NCBI GenBank assembly: GCA_001603035.1
Contig: LVAS01000063.1
Span: forward strand, 324,506-370,670
Length of the DNA: 46,165 nt
DNA from: Clostridiales bacterium Firm_13
GTDB lineage: Bacteria; Bacillota; Clostridia; Saccharofermentanales; Saccharofermentanaceae
Direction of reading: 5' to 3'
The notes under the pieces were generated by a model, which searched no databases, had not been told where the DNA came from, and worked only from the letters and a program-made list of their open reading frames with translations. Positions 17,121 to 25,240 of this stretch are shown piece by piece (position 1 is the first letter of the stretch; every line of letters begins with the position of its first letter). The position numbers and the translations under genes are program-made.

Positions 17121-19865
17121 TTATCCTCCCTTAGACTGAATTTCTAACCACTGCGTCGGGGTGATCAGAAGCTTTCTCGGCTTGCTGCCTTCAAAAGGCC
17201 CGACGTAACCTTTCAGTTGCATCTTATCGATCAATCGGGCGGCTCGAGGGTAACCGATATTCATTCGGCGCTGCAGAATCGAGACAGACGCACAACCCGC
17301 GGAAAGAACGATGTCGACCGCTTGCGGCAGAAGTTCATCTTCCTCTTCTCCGTCCTTATCCGACGAAGAGGATATTCCGGCGGTCGCCGACGTAATCGCT
17401 TCTACTTCATCCGGGTCATACGACGTAAGGTTCTGCGCCTTGAGATACTCGATGACCGATTCGACTTCGGCGTCGGAAACAAAAGCACCTTGTCCGCGTT
17501 GCGGCTTGGCGGCACTTTGCGGATAATAGAGCATGTCGCCCTTTCCCAGTAATTTTTCGGCGCCTGCCATATCGAGAATCGTTCGGCTGTCCACCTGAGA
17601 CGAAACGGCAAAAGCGATACGCGAAGGAATATTGGCTTTAATGACGCCGGTGATAACATCGACGGACGGTCTTTGCGTCGCAATCAGGAGATGAATTCCG
17701 GCGGCGCGAGCCATCGCCGTTAAACGCGCGATCGATTCTTCCACTTCTTTGGACGCAACTTGCATCAAATCGGCTAACTCATCAATGACGATCAGAATGA
17801 GCGGCAATTGCGGCTCCTTTTTGTGGGAGAGTTCTTCGTTATAGCCTCGAAAATCACGAACGGCAGATTCCGCAAACAGACCGTAACGCCGCGTCATTTC
17901 TCCGACCGCCCAGTTTAATGTATTCGCCGCTTTTTTGGGATCCGTGACGACAGGTGCCAATAAGTGAGGAATCCCATTATATATCGACAATTCAACGACC
18001 TTGGGATCAATCATGATCAGCTTAACTTGCTCGGGAGACGCTTTGCATAAGATGCTCATCAAAATGGAGTTGATACAGACCGATTTGCCTGAACCGGTCG
18101 ATCCGGCGATAAGAAGATGCGGCATTTTAGCAAGATCGCAAAAGATGGGATTACCGGGAATATCTCGGCCTAATGCGGCGAGAAGCGGCGCTCCGCCCTT
18201 CTTAAATGTCGGCGTATCAATCAGTCCGCGCAGTGTAACCGCAGACGTCTCCGAATTAGGAATCTCAATGCCGATCGCGGATTTTCCGGGAATCGGAGCT
18301 TCAATACGAACGCCGACCGCCGCCATCGCGAGCGCCAGATCATCCGTGAGATTCACAATTCGGCTAACTTTAATTCCGGGGCCCGGGGTCAGTTCAAAGC
18401 GAGTAATCGCCGGCCCGTGCGTAATATTGATCACCTTCGCCGTGACGCCGAAGCTTGCCAACGTGTCCTCTAGCTTTTTGCCTTGCGCCATCAAAGCGTT
18501 CTGCGACGAACGCCCCGCATCTTCCGGGTTATCCGGGCGAAGCAAGCTGGACGGAGGAACTTTGTAAGCTCTGGGAGGGAAGGAAATAGCAAGTTGACGC
18601 CCACCCGCTTTATCCGGCTCTGCCGCTACACGGACTACGCGCTTGGGCTCCGGAGCAAAGGCTGCTTGATTCGGTGCCGTGGTCTGTACCGTGGGCTTCT
18701 CTTCTTCCCGAACCGTTTCTCGTACGGCGGCCGTCTCTTCCGAAGGAGCCTCCCGATCAACATAACGACCGTCGGTACCCACGCGCTGAATCACGGGAGT
18801 CGTATAGGAATCGGCTTCGGTTTGCTCTTCGGAAAGATTGATCCAGGAAGGGTCCTCCTGTTCCGACAAAAAACCGGGTAGTCTGGAAACCGCAGCCGCG
18901 TCCGACGTAGGCAAAGGACCGGATGCGGGACGAATAAAATCCGTAGAAACAAATGGGTCGGCCGGTTCAAAAGGACGATCCTCGGTAACGGGTTTATTTC
19001 TGCGTACCGGAAGCGATAAATCGACGTCGTACGGGTTGTCGGATCGAAAAGAAGACGGAGCCATTTTGACATCGGTTCCCTCCAAATCGATAAAGCCGGT
19101 ATGCCCCGACATTCCGGTCGTAATCGGAACGTCACGCGAAAACTCCGAATCGATATCGGAGACGGGAAAACTTCCGGCATTCCCTCCCTGCTCAATCGGG
19201 CTGCGATAATGATCGCGGAAATTCTGTGCGCCGGTCCGAATGGCGCCTCCCGCTCTTTGCGAAGTACTCTTTATCGCCTCGGCGGTTCGAACGGCCGTCT
19301 TCGACAACGACAAATTAAAGATCAGCACGATCTGCGAAAGGATGAAAGCGCCGAGGATAACAAGAGCGCCCGTTTTGGCTGCGAGGACTTGGAGTCCAAG
19401 CGCGATGGATCCGCCGATTAAACCGCCGGGCAGAACGGGAAGTCCGTTCGTCGAAGGAATCAGCGTGGACAGATTGCCGGAATTCCACAGAAGCGCAAGC
19501 GCATTCGTCGCTAACGGAGTATTCTTTGTCGCGTCGAGACAAAGCGCTTCGACCGTCGATCGTTCGATCGTGACAACCGGAAATACTGCGGATATCGCGA
19601 GGAGGACGAAAAGAACAGACAGCACTCTCTTGGGTGCGACATCCGATCGCTTTTCAAGAATGAAATCAATCGCGGCATATATAAGCAGAACCGGCAGCGC
19701 ATAGGCCGTCACTCCGAAAAGTCCTTTGCCGACAAGTCGGAGTACCAGTCCAAGAATTCCCGTCGCGGCGTCCGGCAAATAATACGATATGCCGAATATA
19801 ACCGCAAATGCCAGAAAAACAACGCCTGTCACTTCGCGTTTGTGGTTCACCGGGGACGTATCCAT
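17121..19865 (-). CDS. ftsK: DNA translocase FtsK/SpoIIIE
   Basis: This membrane-anchored hexameric motor pumps chromosomal DNA through the closing septum. The 914-residue protein has four N-terminal membrane helices (about 15-190). A Pro/Ser/Glu-rich linker (about 190-440) follows. The motor has Walker A GSTGSGKS near residue 585 and Walker B in LILIVIDELADLM. A C-terminal gamma winged helix (about 845-914) ends with MNIGYPRAARLIDKM, the KOPS-reading part. The ATG at 19865 overlaps the NUDIX stop by one base (TGATG). A TTG immediately before it is also in frame. CAGGAGG lies upstream. Whether it serves division or sporulation cannot be told from sequence. Confidence 0.96.
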   Translation of the reverse strand: MDTSPVNHKREVTGVVFLAFAVIFGISYYLPDAATGILGLVLRLVGKGLFGVTAYALPVLLIYAAIDFILEKRSDVAPKRVLSVLFVLLAISAVFPVVTIERSTVEALCLDATKNTPLATNALALLWNSGNLSTLIPSTNGLPVLPGGLIGGSIALGLQVLAAKTGALVILGAFILSQIVLIFNLSLSKTAVRTAEAIKSTSQRAGGAIRTGAQNFRDHYRSPIEQGGNAGSFPVSDIDSEFSRDVPITTGMSGHTGFIDLEGTDVKMAPSSFRSDNPYDVDLSLPVRRNKPVTEDRPFEPADPFVSTDFIRPASGPLPTSDAAAVSRLPGFLSEQEDPSWINLSEEQTEADSYTTPVIQRVGTDGRYVDREAPSEETAAVRETVREEEKPTVQTTAPNQAAFAPEPKRVVRVAAEPDKAGGRQLAISFPPRAYKVPPSSLLRPDNPEDAGRSSQNALMAQGKKLEDTLASFGVTAKVINITHGPAITRFELTPGPGIKVSRIVNLTDDLALAMAAVGVRIEAPIPGKSAIGIEIPNSETSAVTLRGLIDTPTFKKGGAPLLAALGRDIPGNPIFCDLAKMPHLLIAGSTGSGKSVCINSILMSILCKASPEQVKLIMIDPKVVELSIYNGIPHLLAPVVTDPKKAANTLNWAVGEMTRRYGLFAESAVRDFRGYNEELSHKKEPQLPLILIVIDELADLMQVASKEVEESIARLTAMARAAGIHLLIATQRPSVDVITGVIKANIPSRIAFAVSSQVDSRTILDMAGAEKLLGKGDMLYYPQSAAKPQRGQGAFVSDAEVESVIEYLKAQNLTSYDPDEVEAITSATAGISSSSDKDGEEEDELLPQAVDIVLSAGCASVSILQRRMNIGYPRAARLIDKMQLKGYVGPFEGSKPRKLLITPTQWLEIQSKGG

Positions 19866-20494
19866 CAAAGTCCGAGCCTCCTGGCGGTCTTAAGAAGGGC
19901 GACGACCGTCTTCGCGTCGCGAATCTTTCCCTCATTGATCTGTTCGAGCAAGTCCTTCAACGGAATCTTCTCGACATTTACAAATTCCCCTTCATCGAGC
20001 TGGGCCGAACCTTCGTGTAACGATGTGGCGAGATAGAGGTATAACGCTTCCGATGAATACCCCGGAGAAGAAAAGATACATCCGAGGTCTTCCACCTTAT
20101 CCGCCGAAAAACCCGTCTCTTCCTTCAATTCGCGAATCGCACAGTCACGCGGGTCTTCATTCGCTTCGAGTTTGCCGGCGGGAATCTCGACAAGCACCTG
20201 TCCGAAAGGAGAGCGGAACTGACGAACGACATAAACATTCAGGTCTTCATCAAGCGGTACAATCGCGGCACCGCCGTTATGTCGAACGATCTCTCGCTTC
20301 CCGATTCTTCCGTCCTGTAAACGGACGTCCATAATCTCGGCAGCAAAGACACGCCCCGAAAAAAAGCGACGTCTCTCCAAAACTTCTTCACGCGGATCAT
20401 CCGGCTTTTTATCTCCTTCCGGGAAAAGAAGGTTCGGAAAAGGGTCTTCATTATGTCCGTTTTCTAATTCACTGTTTGTCATTTGCTTTTCCAT
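19865..20494 (-). CDS. nudF: NUDIX hydrolase, ADP-ribose pyrophosphatase type
   Basis: Family members cleave ADP-ribose and related nucleoside diphosphate sugars to AMP and sugar phosphate. The NUDIX box is complete: GKLEANE, seven residues, then REL-KEETGF (G-x5-E-x7-R-E-U-x-E-E-x-G-U). The preceding YVVRQFRSPFGQVLVEIPAG is typical of the ADP-ribose subgroup. The start is uncertain: ATG at 20494 or 20482, both inside the end of rnhA. The frame stays open further upstream across rnhA without similarity to the family. It sits directly before ftsK with a one-base overlap. Confidence 0.88.
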   Translation of the reverse strand: MEKQMTNSELENGHNEDPFPNLLFPEGDKKPDDPREEVLERRRFFSGRVFAAEIMDVRLQDGRIGKREIVRHNGGAAIVPLDEDLNVYVVRQFRSPFGQVLVEIPAGKLEANEDPRDCAIRELKEETGFSADKVEDLGCIFSSPGYSSEALYLYLATSLHEGSAQLDEGEFVNVEKIPLKDLLEQINEGKIRDAKTVVALLKTARRLGL

Positions 20495-20936
20495 CCTCGT
20501 TACTTTTCCTCTTGACAGACTCGGCGACCGCGAGTTTATCGCAACGGTTATTGTACTCGTGATCCGCGTGTCCCTTAACCTTGTGCCATACGATCGTGTG
20601 CGCAGAAGCCAATCGGTCCAGTTCTTCCCAAAGGTCACGATTGCTGACTGGCTGTTTGGCGCTGTTCTTCCATCCGTTTCTCTTCCAAGAGCCGATCCAA
20701 TCTTGAACAAAAGCATTCACAAGATACGAACTGTCGCTGTAGAGATGCACTTCGCAAGGAGTCTTTAATCGCCTCAATGCCTCAAGTGCCGCAGTTAACT
20801 CCATCCGATTGTTGGTCGTCGAATCTTCGCCGCCCGAGATCTCTTTCTCGCGACCCATAGACTTAAGAATCGCCGCCCATCCTCCCGGCCCCGGATTGCC
20901 GGAGCAAGCTCCGTCCGTATAAATCTCAACGACCAT
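20469..20936 (-). CDS. rnhA: Ribonuclease HI
   Basis: RNase HI removes RNA from RNA-DNA hybrids. From the ATG at 20936 it has 155 residues, the usual length. The catalytic acids are visible: Asp in YTDGACSGNPGPGGW, Glu in NNRMELTAAL, Asp in LYSDSSYLV, and the last in HADHEYNNRCDKLA. The ATG lacks a near ribosome site. GGGAGG overlaps the proC stop about 20 bases upstream, and a small imperfect hairpin in between could shorten the distance. Upstream in-frame codons run into proC and are not RNase-like. This is a bacterial type I enzyme, not RnhB. Confidence 0.94.
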   Translation of the reverse strand: MVVEIYTDGACSGNPGPGGWAAILKSMGREKEISGGEDSTTNNRMELTAALEALRRLKTPCEVHLYSDSSYLVNAFVQDWIGSWKRNGWKNSAKQPVSNRDLWEELDRLASAHTIVWHKVKGHADHEYNNRCDKLAVAESVKRKSNEDGKANDKQ

Positions 20937-20952
20937 CAATTGACCCAAAGGG

Positions 20953-21753
20953 TTAACCTCCCGCCAACCGCTTGGTCTTCTCATCGGCCGCTTCCACCGC
21001 CGCTTCCACCGCCGCACGCAGACCGAATTTCTCTAGCGCGAGAACGCCTTCGATCGTCGTTCCGCCGGGAGAACAGACTTGATCCTTAAGAACGGCAGGG
21101 TGAAGCCCTGTCTCTATCGCAAGCTTCCCGGATCCGTAAATCGTCTGGGCGGAAATCCGAAGGGCGGTATCGCGCGGAATCCCGAGTTTGACGGCGGCAT
21201 CGGCCATCGCCTCCAAAAAGAGCATTACATAAGCCGGCCCCGTCCCCGAGACGCATCCGATCGCGTCCAATTGTGCCTCAGAACACGGTACGACAATACC
21301 GCAAGAACCGAGCAATTCTATAACAAAGGCAAGACGCTCCGCATCGACTTGATCACTGCACACCGCACTGACCGCCGCCCCCGCAAGCGCCGGCGTATTC
21401 GGCATTACCCGAATAATCGGCGTATTACCGGCCAAATGGCGGCGAAGTCGGTCAAGCGTGACCGAGGCCGCAATCGAAATGACAACGGTCTTGGAATCGA
21501 GAAAGGGCAGAATACCGTCCAACACCGAATCGATCACCTGCGGTTTAACGGAAAGAAGGACATAATCAGAGTCGATGACAGCCTTCGATGCCTCACCAAA
21601 CGGGGCGCATCCGTTCTTATCCGCGAAGTTCTTCGCCTTATTGAGATCCGAGTCACAAACCCGTAATTCAATCGGTTTCAGAATGCCCTGACCCAAAAAA
21701 CCGGAAACGAGCGCTTGTCCCATGTTCCCGGTTCCGATAACGGTAAAAATCAA
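20953..21753 (-). CDS. proC: Pyrroline-5-carboxylate reductase
   Basis: ProC reduces pyrroline-5-carboxylate to proline with NAD(P)H. Starting at the TTG at 21753 gives 266 residues, the family norm, opening LIFTVIGTGNMGQALVSGFL with the Rossmann glycines. AAGGGGG lies eight bases before this TTG. The frame is open far upstream, but that stretch is the antisense of tRNA-Trp and is excluded. The substrate-binding DQVCSPGGTTIEGVLALE segment and SGTGPAYVMLFLEAMADAAVKLG are intact. It has its own promoter and appears to head the proC-rnhA-nudF-ftsK series. Confidence 0.95.
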   Translation of the reverse strand: MIFTVIGTGNMGQALVSGFLGQGILKPIELRVCDSDLNKAKNFADKNGCAPFGEASKAVIDSDYVLLSVKPQVIDSVLDGILPFLDSKTVVISIAASVTLDRLRRHLAGNTPIIRVMPNTPALAGAAVSAVCSDQVDAERLAFVIELLGSCGIVVPCSEAQLDAIGCVSGTGPAYVMLFLEAMADAAVKLGIPRDTALRISAQTIYGSGKLAIETGLHPAVLKDQVCSPGGTTIEGVLALEKFGLRAAVEAAVEAADEKTKRLAGG

Positions 21754-21814
21754 TTGGTTGTCCCCCTTTACGGCTTCGGTACGAAGCGGCCCGGAGCGTA
21801 TTTTCTTACTAGAA

Positions 21815-21843
21815 ATGATAACATTCAACTTGACACGATGCAA
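21815..21843 (-). promoter_or_regulatory. proC promoter
   Basis: TTGCAT (21838-21843) and TATCAT (21815-21820) are 17 bases apart on the minus strand, giving a leader of about 55 bases to the TTG start. It overlaps the opposite-facing tRNA-Trp promoter. Confidence 0.68.
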
Positions 21844-21858
21844 ACCGTCCATTAAACT
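21830..21858 (+). promoter_or_regulatory. tRNA-Trp promoter
   Basis: TTGACA (21830-21835), a 17-base spacer and TAAACT (21853-21858). The predicted start, near 21865, is about 33 bases before the tRNA. Confidence 0.75.
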
Positions 21859-21897
21859 TGTGAATGTTTCATTTGCGTGACATGCGCGGATGATCAT

Positions 21898-21972
21898 AGG
21901 GGAGTGGCTCAACGGTAGAGCAGCGGTCTCCAAAACCGCTGGTTGCGTGTTCGAATCGCGTCTCCCCTGCCA
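21898..21972 (+). tRNA. trnW: tRNA-Trp (anticodon CCA)
   Basis: The acceptor stem AGGGGAG/CTCCCCT pairs perfectly over seven bases. The D-arm, a 5-bp anticodon stem (GCGGT/ACCGC) with loop CTCCAAA, and a T-arm with TTCGAAT are all present. The anticodon is CCA, tryptophan. Discriminator G is at 21969 and the 3' CCA is encoded (21970-21972). It is a single-gene unit with its own promoter and terminator. Confidence 0.97.
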
Positions 21973-21977
21973 AGCGA

Positions 21978-22015
21978 AAAGTCCCGAGGTATTTGTTGCC
22001 TCGGGACTTTTTGTT
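21978..22015 (+). terminator. Terminator of tRNA-Trp
   Basis: A perfect 10-bp stem AGTCCCGAGG/CCTCGGGACT (21980-21989 with 21999-22008) with a nine-base loop, followed by TTTTGTTT. It lies immediately beyond the convergent zinc-ribbon gene and may also stop that transcript weakly. Confidence 0.9.
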
Positions 22016-22016
22016 T

Positions 22017-22427
22017 CTACGTGTTGTGATCCAACCGCTTCCCGCAAGTATCGCAAAAATTCGCGGGTAATACAACGCCGGCACCGCAGTATCGGCAGTA
22101 TGTCTCCTCGCGCTCAGTCTTTGTGGCGACGGGCAACTGCGTCCCGGATGCTCCCGACGAACGAAAAGAAGCATTGCTCTTTGTCGGGCAGAACTTTGCA
22201 ATTAAAAAGGAAATTAATCCGCCTGAGACACCGCCAAGTAACGCAATGCCCATCAGTGCGTAGGTATTATTGACACCGGCAAACACACCTAATACGGAGA
22301 ATGTGATTTCTAAGAATATCCATAATCCGACTGTCATCAACGCAAAGAGAACTTTGCTGCGGCCCTTATTCGCCGCGAGGGATGTGTTCTTTTTAACCAG
22401 ATAATAGATCGCAATGATTTCAAGCAT
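22017..22427 (-). CDS. Small membrane protein with C-terminal zinc ribbon (unknown function)
   Basis: The protein has 136 residues. Two or three hydrophobic segments are visible: one near residues 2-11, VLFALMTVGLWIFLEITFSVLGVFAG (about 26-51) and YALMGIALLGGVSGGLISFLIAKF (about 56-79). A Ser/Thr-rich linker and a zinc ribbon CRYCG-x10-CDTCGKRL at the C-terminus follow. Such ribbons commonly mediate protein or nucleic-acid contacts, but no function can be assigned. GGAG lies seven bases before the ATG. It follows the GNAT gene by 52 bases and could share its transcript. It ends against the tRNA-Trp terminator. Confidence 0.75.
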   Translation of the reverse strand: MLEIIAIYYLVKKNTSLAANKGRSKVLFALMTVGLWIFLEITFSVLGVFAGVNNTYALMGIALLGGVSGGLISFLIAKFCPTKSNASFRSSGASGTQLPVATKTEREETYCRYCGAGVVLPANFCDTCGKRLDHNT

Positions 22428-22479
22428 CGTTTGTCTCCATCCATTCGAATAAATATAGTAGAAAACACTTGCATCGGAA

Positions 22480-23058
22480 TTACATGGTATTATATCGCCG
22501 CAGAATAGTCAAAAGAGCATTTTCGTCGATCAAATGGAACGGAATCGGTTCGGACGGGGAATCCGAAATCGGCGATAGTTCATACTCCATCCAAACAACA
22601 TCAAGCCATTCCCCCGCCTTATACCCGGTTCTCCGAAATGTCGCAAAAGGAACAAAACCGAGTGATCGGTGAAATGCGATACTGGTCTTGTTCGTCGCCG
22701 TGATAATCGCGTAGGCCACCTTGAGTCCCTGTAATCGCATTATCTCCAGAAGCGGTGTATATAGGAGCGTAGCACCGCCCTGTCTCTTGGCATCGGGACG
22801 CATATAAATCGTTACATCCGCCGTCCATTGATACGCTTTACGAGAAAACGCTTCCGACCCATACGCATATCCCCGAATTTCACCGTCGACATCCCACACC
22901 AGCCATGGGTAACGGGCGGTTATTCGGTCAAATCGTTCCATAAACTCTTTTTCGGACGGAACGGTATATTCAAACGTAAAGTTCGTATGAAGTACATACT
23001 CTGAATAGATTGAAAGAATTTGCGGAATATCCTCCGCTTTGGCCTTGCGAATCGGCAT
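22480..23058 (-). CDS. GNAT-family N-acetyltransferase, phosphinothricin acetyltransferase-like
   Basis: The protein has 192 residues. It begins MPIRKAKAEDIPQILSIYSEYV, the typical first strand and helix of the family. WLVWDVDGEIRGYAYGSEA and the acetyl-CoA loop RPDAKRQGGATLLYTPLLEIM (Q/RxxGxA type) follow. FHRSLGFVPFATFRRTGYKAGEWLDVVWME is characteristic of the Pat/Bar/MnaT subgroup, which acetylates phosphinothricin-like amino acids or methionine sulfone. The actual substrate is unknown. GGAGG precedes the ATG, 16 bases after the TraX-like gene. Resistance is not implied by sequence alone. Confidence 0.88.
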   Translation of the reverse strand: MPIRKAKAEDIPQILSIYSEYVLHTNFTFEYTVPSEKEFMERFDRITARYPWLVWDVDGEIRGYAYGSEAFSRKAYQWTADVTIYMRPDAKRQGGATLLYTPLLEIMRLQGLKVAYAIITATNKTSIAFHRSLGFVPFATFRRTGYKAGEWLDVVWMEYELSPISDSPSEPIPFHLIDENALLTILRRYNTM

Positions 23059-23074
23059 AGGACAGCGCCTCCGT

Positions 23075-23887
23075 CTAGAATATTTGTGAAATAAACATTA
23101 GTGCAACAAAATGAATCGGATAAAATAAGTAGAAAAAGTACTTCTCCATTTTGCCGGGGCGCCCCTTATGCATATTTATGGGAAACAGCAAAACAGCGAA
23201 AACCGAAAGGATCTCCAGCAGCGCCCAGGAAATGGATGTCTTATAGTAATATATCTGGACAACGCACCAAATTATATTTAACAGGAGATACAGAAAAAGC
23301 ACAAGCGCGGTATCTCGAACGATCGAAGTCGGCGAGGACGCGCGGTTTTCGTCAGAGGGCAAAGTATAATAGAAAAGCAAAACGCTGTATACGCCAAAAA
23401 GTCCGTAATCAGCATTTAGTAAAATCGCCGCGACGGAGATAAGGAAAAAGAAGAAAATCGCGAGCACCTTTTTCATATAGGAAGAAGATTGGGCTCCACT
23501 TTTTTCCGTCTCCGGAGGATTGGTAACCGGGCAATCCGATTTCGTATCCGGTTTCGTAAGTCGACGGGATATGTAATCTTGAACAGAGAGAAAAAGGAGC
23601 GCGAGTGAAAAAGTAAAAAGGACATTCCAAAATGTGCCTATCCCTGTAATAAGACCGGCGGCAAAGAAAAGCGCCTGTGTCAAAAAGGCAAAAAGCAACA
23701 TACGCAGAAGGTAACGCGCTGTGTTGCGGGTTCTTTTATATCCGAGCGCGACAGAATAGGCAAACAAAGGAAACGAGAGGCGTCCAAGAATGCGAAGAAC
23801 AAGAAAAATAGAATCGGGTATTTTTCCGTAGAAGAAATACCCGATGTGATCCAGCAGCATAAGAAATGCGGCAATCCATTTAAGCAA
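23075..23887 (-). CDS. TraX-family polytopic membrane protein
   Basis: Starting at the TTG at 23887 gives 270 residues with about seven to eight membrane helices. The opening LLKWIAAFLMLLDHIGYFF and the GRLSFPLFAYSVALGYKRTRN segment are hallmarks of TraX proteins. These were named for F-pilin N-acetylation, but most occur in bacteria without conjugation and are of unknown role. AAAGGAAG lies seven bases before this TTG. Longer starts would overlap the ferritin-like gene. No conjugation gene is nearby, so pilin acetylation is not implied. It lies between a ferritin-like protein and a GNAT acetyltransferase. Confidence 0.82.
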   Translation of the reverse strand: MLKWIAAFLMLLDHIGYFFYGKIPDSIFLVLRILGRLSFPLFAYSVALGYKRTRNTARYLLRMLLFAFLTQALFFAAGLITGIGTFWNVLFTFSLALLFLSVQDYISRRLTKPDTKSDCPVTNPPETEKSGAQSSSYMKKVLAIFFFFLISVAAILLNADYGLFGVYSVLLFYYTLPSDENRASSPTSIVRDTALVLFLYLLLNIIWCVVQIYYYKTSISWALLEILSVFAVLLFPINMHKGRPGKMEKYFFYLFYPIHFVALMFISQIF

Positions 23888-23903
23888 GTTGAATCTTCCT
23901 TTC

Positions 23904-24389
23904 TCAGTACTCCTCACGAGCGCCGAATTCGGCACTTTCAACCCACTCTTCCGGACGTTTAACTTGCTTAACAAGTTCTTCCAGTAAGTTCACATGCCGC
24001 GTCTCCTGCTGAATCAGGAAATGGAAGAGCATCTTCGATTGAGGGTCCTTACTCTCCTTCTCCATTTGCGAATAGTGCGCGACACTTTTCTTCTCTACCT
24101 CAAGCCCAAGTTCATAGGCTTCGATTTGCGGCGGAGATACACGAATTTCATTCTGAAATTTGTCGATGTCGTAGAATAAATTGGATCGAGTATCTGGAAG
24201 TTCATTCCACGTGAATTCACTTTCCGAAGAAGTCGCCAACTTCTCCAGTACATGAAGATGCGACTTCTCTTCTTTCTCCAAAATATGAAAAATCTTCTCA
24301 AGTTCTGTTCCCTTGTGATCAAGCGCCTGTGACGCGTAATACATCGCGCCGTCATGCTCCATTTGAATCGCATATTCAAGTAAATTCAT
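23904..24389 (-). CDS. Ferritin-like/rubrerythrin-type diiron protein
   Basis: The 161-residue protein is a four-helix bundle with two metal-binding halves. MEHDGAMYYASQAL and EKEEKSHLHVLEKL form the first; YELGLEVEKKSVAHYSQM and QQETRHVNLLEELV form the second, giving the E/ExxH pattern of rubrerythrins. There is no rubredoxin domain. Such proteins reduce peroxide or store iron in anaerobes. The ATG at 24389 has AAGGAGG at good spacing. An ATG six codons earlier contains that ribosome site and is rejected. It is first in the run ferritin-like-TraX-GNAT. The redox partner is not in the window. Confidence 0.85.
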   Translation of the reverse strand: MNLLEYAIQMEHDGAMYYASQALDHKGTELEKIFHILEKEEKSHLHVLEKLATSSESEFTWNELPDTRSNLFYDIDKFQNEIRVSPPQIEAYELGLEVEKKSVAHYSQMEKESKDPQSKMLFHFLIQQETRHVNLLEELVKQVKRPEEWVESAEFGAREEY

Positions 24390-24446
24390 CGGGGGCCTCC
24401 TTGCCATAATGATCGGCAGATAATGAAGGTTTCTTGCTCCTATTCC

Positions 24447-24452
24447 ACTATA
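24447..24452 (-). promoter_or_regulatory. Possible extended -10 ahead of the ferritin-like gene
   Basis: TATAGT preceded by TG plus one base on the minus strand, about 58 bases upstream of the start codon. No good -35 is visible at 17 bases. Confidence 0.35.
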
Positions 24453-24480
24453 TCACGCATCCCGCGAAAAAGTATTCTCG

Positions 24481-25224
24481 TTAGATCACAATGCCGCCGT
24501 TCGGGCTCAGCACCTGACCGGTGATGAATGACGATCTTTCGGAAGCAAGGAAGAAGACAGCGTCCGCGACTTCCTGCGCCGTCCCGATTCTTCCGAGTGG
24601 TGTTTCGTCGCAAAGAGAGGCGATATCTTCGTCATTTAGCAAAGCGTTCATATCGGTATCAATCACTCCCGGAGCGACACAATTGACGGTAATACCGGAT
24701 GGCCCGACTTCTTTGGCAAGCGCCTTGGTAAAACCGATTACCGCCGCTTTCGCCGTGGAATATGCAACTTCACACGAAGCTCCCGTGAGTCCCCAAATCG
24801 ACGATATTGTGACGATTGTGCCGCGCTTTCTGGCGATCATTCCCGGAAGGACAGCTTGAACAGCATGAAAGAGTCCCGTGACATGCGTCTCAAGCATGTC
24901 GCGGAACTCTTCCGAAGAAACATCCGTGATAAGCTTTTGCGAGGCAATGCCGGCGTTACTTACCAGAATATCAACCGCGCCAAACTGAAGATTCGCGGTA
25001 GTAACGGCCGCGCGAACTTCTTCTTCCTTGCGGATGTCGGCACAGATCGGAAGAATGTCCGCCCCCGTCTCCCGCAGACGCTCCGCAAGATCCTCCGCCC
25101 TTCCTCTTCTGCTTTTATATAGAACTGTTACCGAGTAGCCTTCTGCAGCGAACCGTTCGGCACACGCGGCGCCGATACCTCGGGATCCGCCGGTTATAAG
25201 GACATGTGGACGTCTCTTAATCAT
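24481..25224 (-). CDS. SDR-family oxidoreductase (3-oxoacyl-ACP reductase-like)
   Basis: This short-chain dehydrogenase has 247 residues. The cofactor loop TGGSRGIG is at 11-18, NAG at 90-92, the catalytic serine in ISSIWG near 142, and the Y-x3-K pair is Tyr155/Lys159 in AYSTAKAAV. The C-terminal NGGIVI end and VAPGVIDTDM resemble FabG, but without other fatty-acid genes nearby the substrate is open. GAGGAGG precedes the ATG, 16 bases after the large membrane protein, so the two probably share a transcript. Confidence 0.9.
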   Translation of the reverse strand: MIKRRPHVLITGGSRGIGAACAERFAAEGYSVTVLYKSRRGRAEDLAERLRETGADILPICADIRKEEEVRAAVTTANLQFGAVDILVSNAGIASQKLITDVSSEEFRDMLETHVTGLFHAVQAVLPGMIARKRGTIVTISSIWGLTGASCEVAYSTAKAAVIGFTKALAKEVGPSGITVNCVAPGVIDTDMNALLNDEDIASLCDETPLGRIGTAQEVADAVFFLASERSSFITGQVLSPNGGIVI

Positions 25225-25240
25225 ATTTGCCGCCTCCTCT

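Noticed and set aside
21754-22056. A 101-codon N-terminal extension of proC
   Set aside because: It translates the antisense of tRNA-Trp and the promoter region. The TTG at 21753 has a strong ribosome site and gives the normal protein length.
23075-23887. A conjugation region, suggested by the TraX match
   Set aside because: There is no relaxase, coupling protein, pilin or secretion gene nearby. TraX-family proteins are frequent outside conjugative elements.
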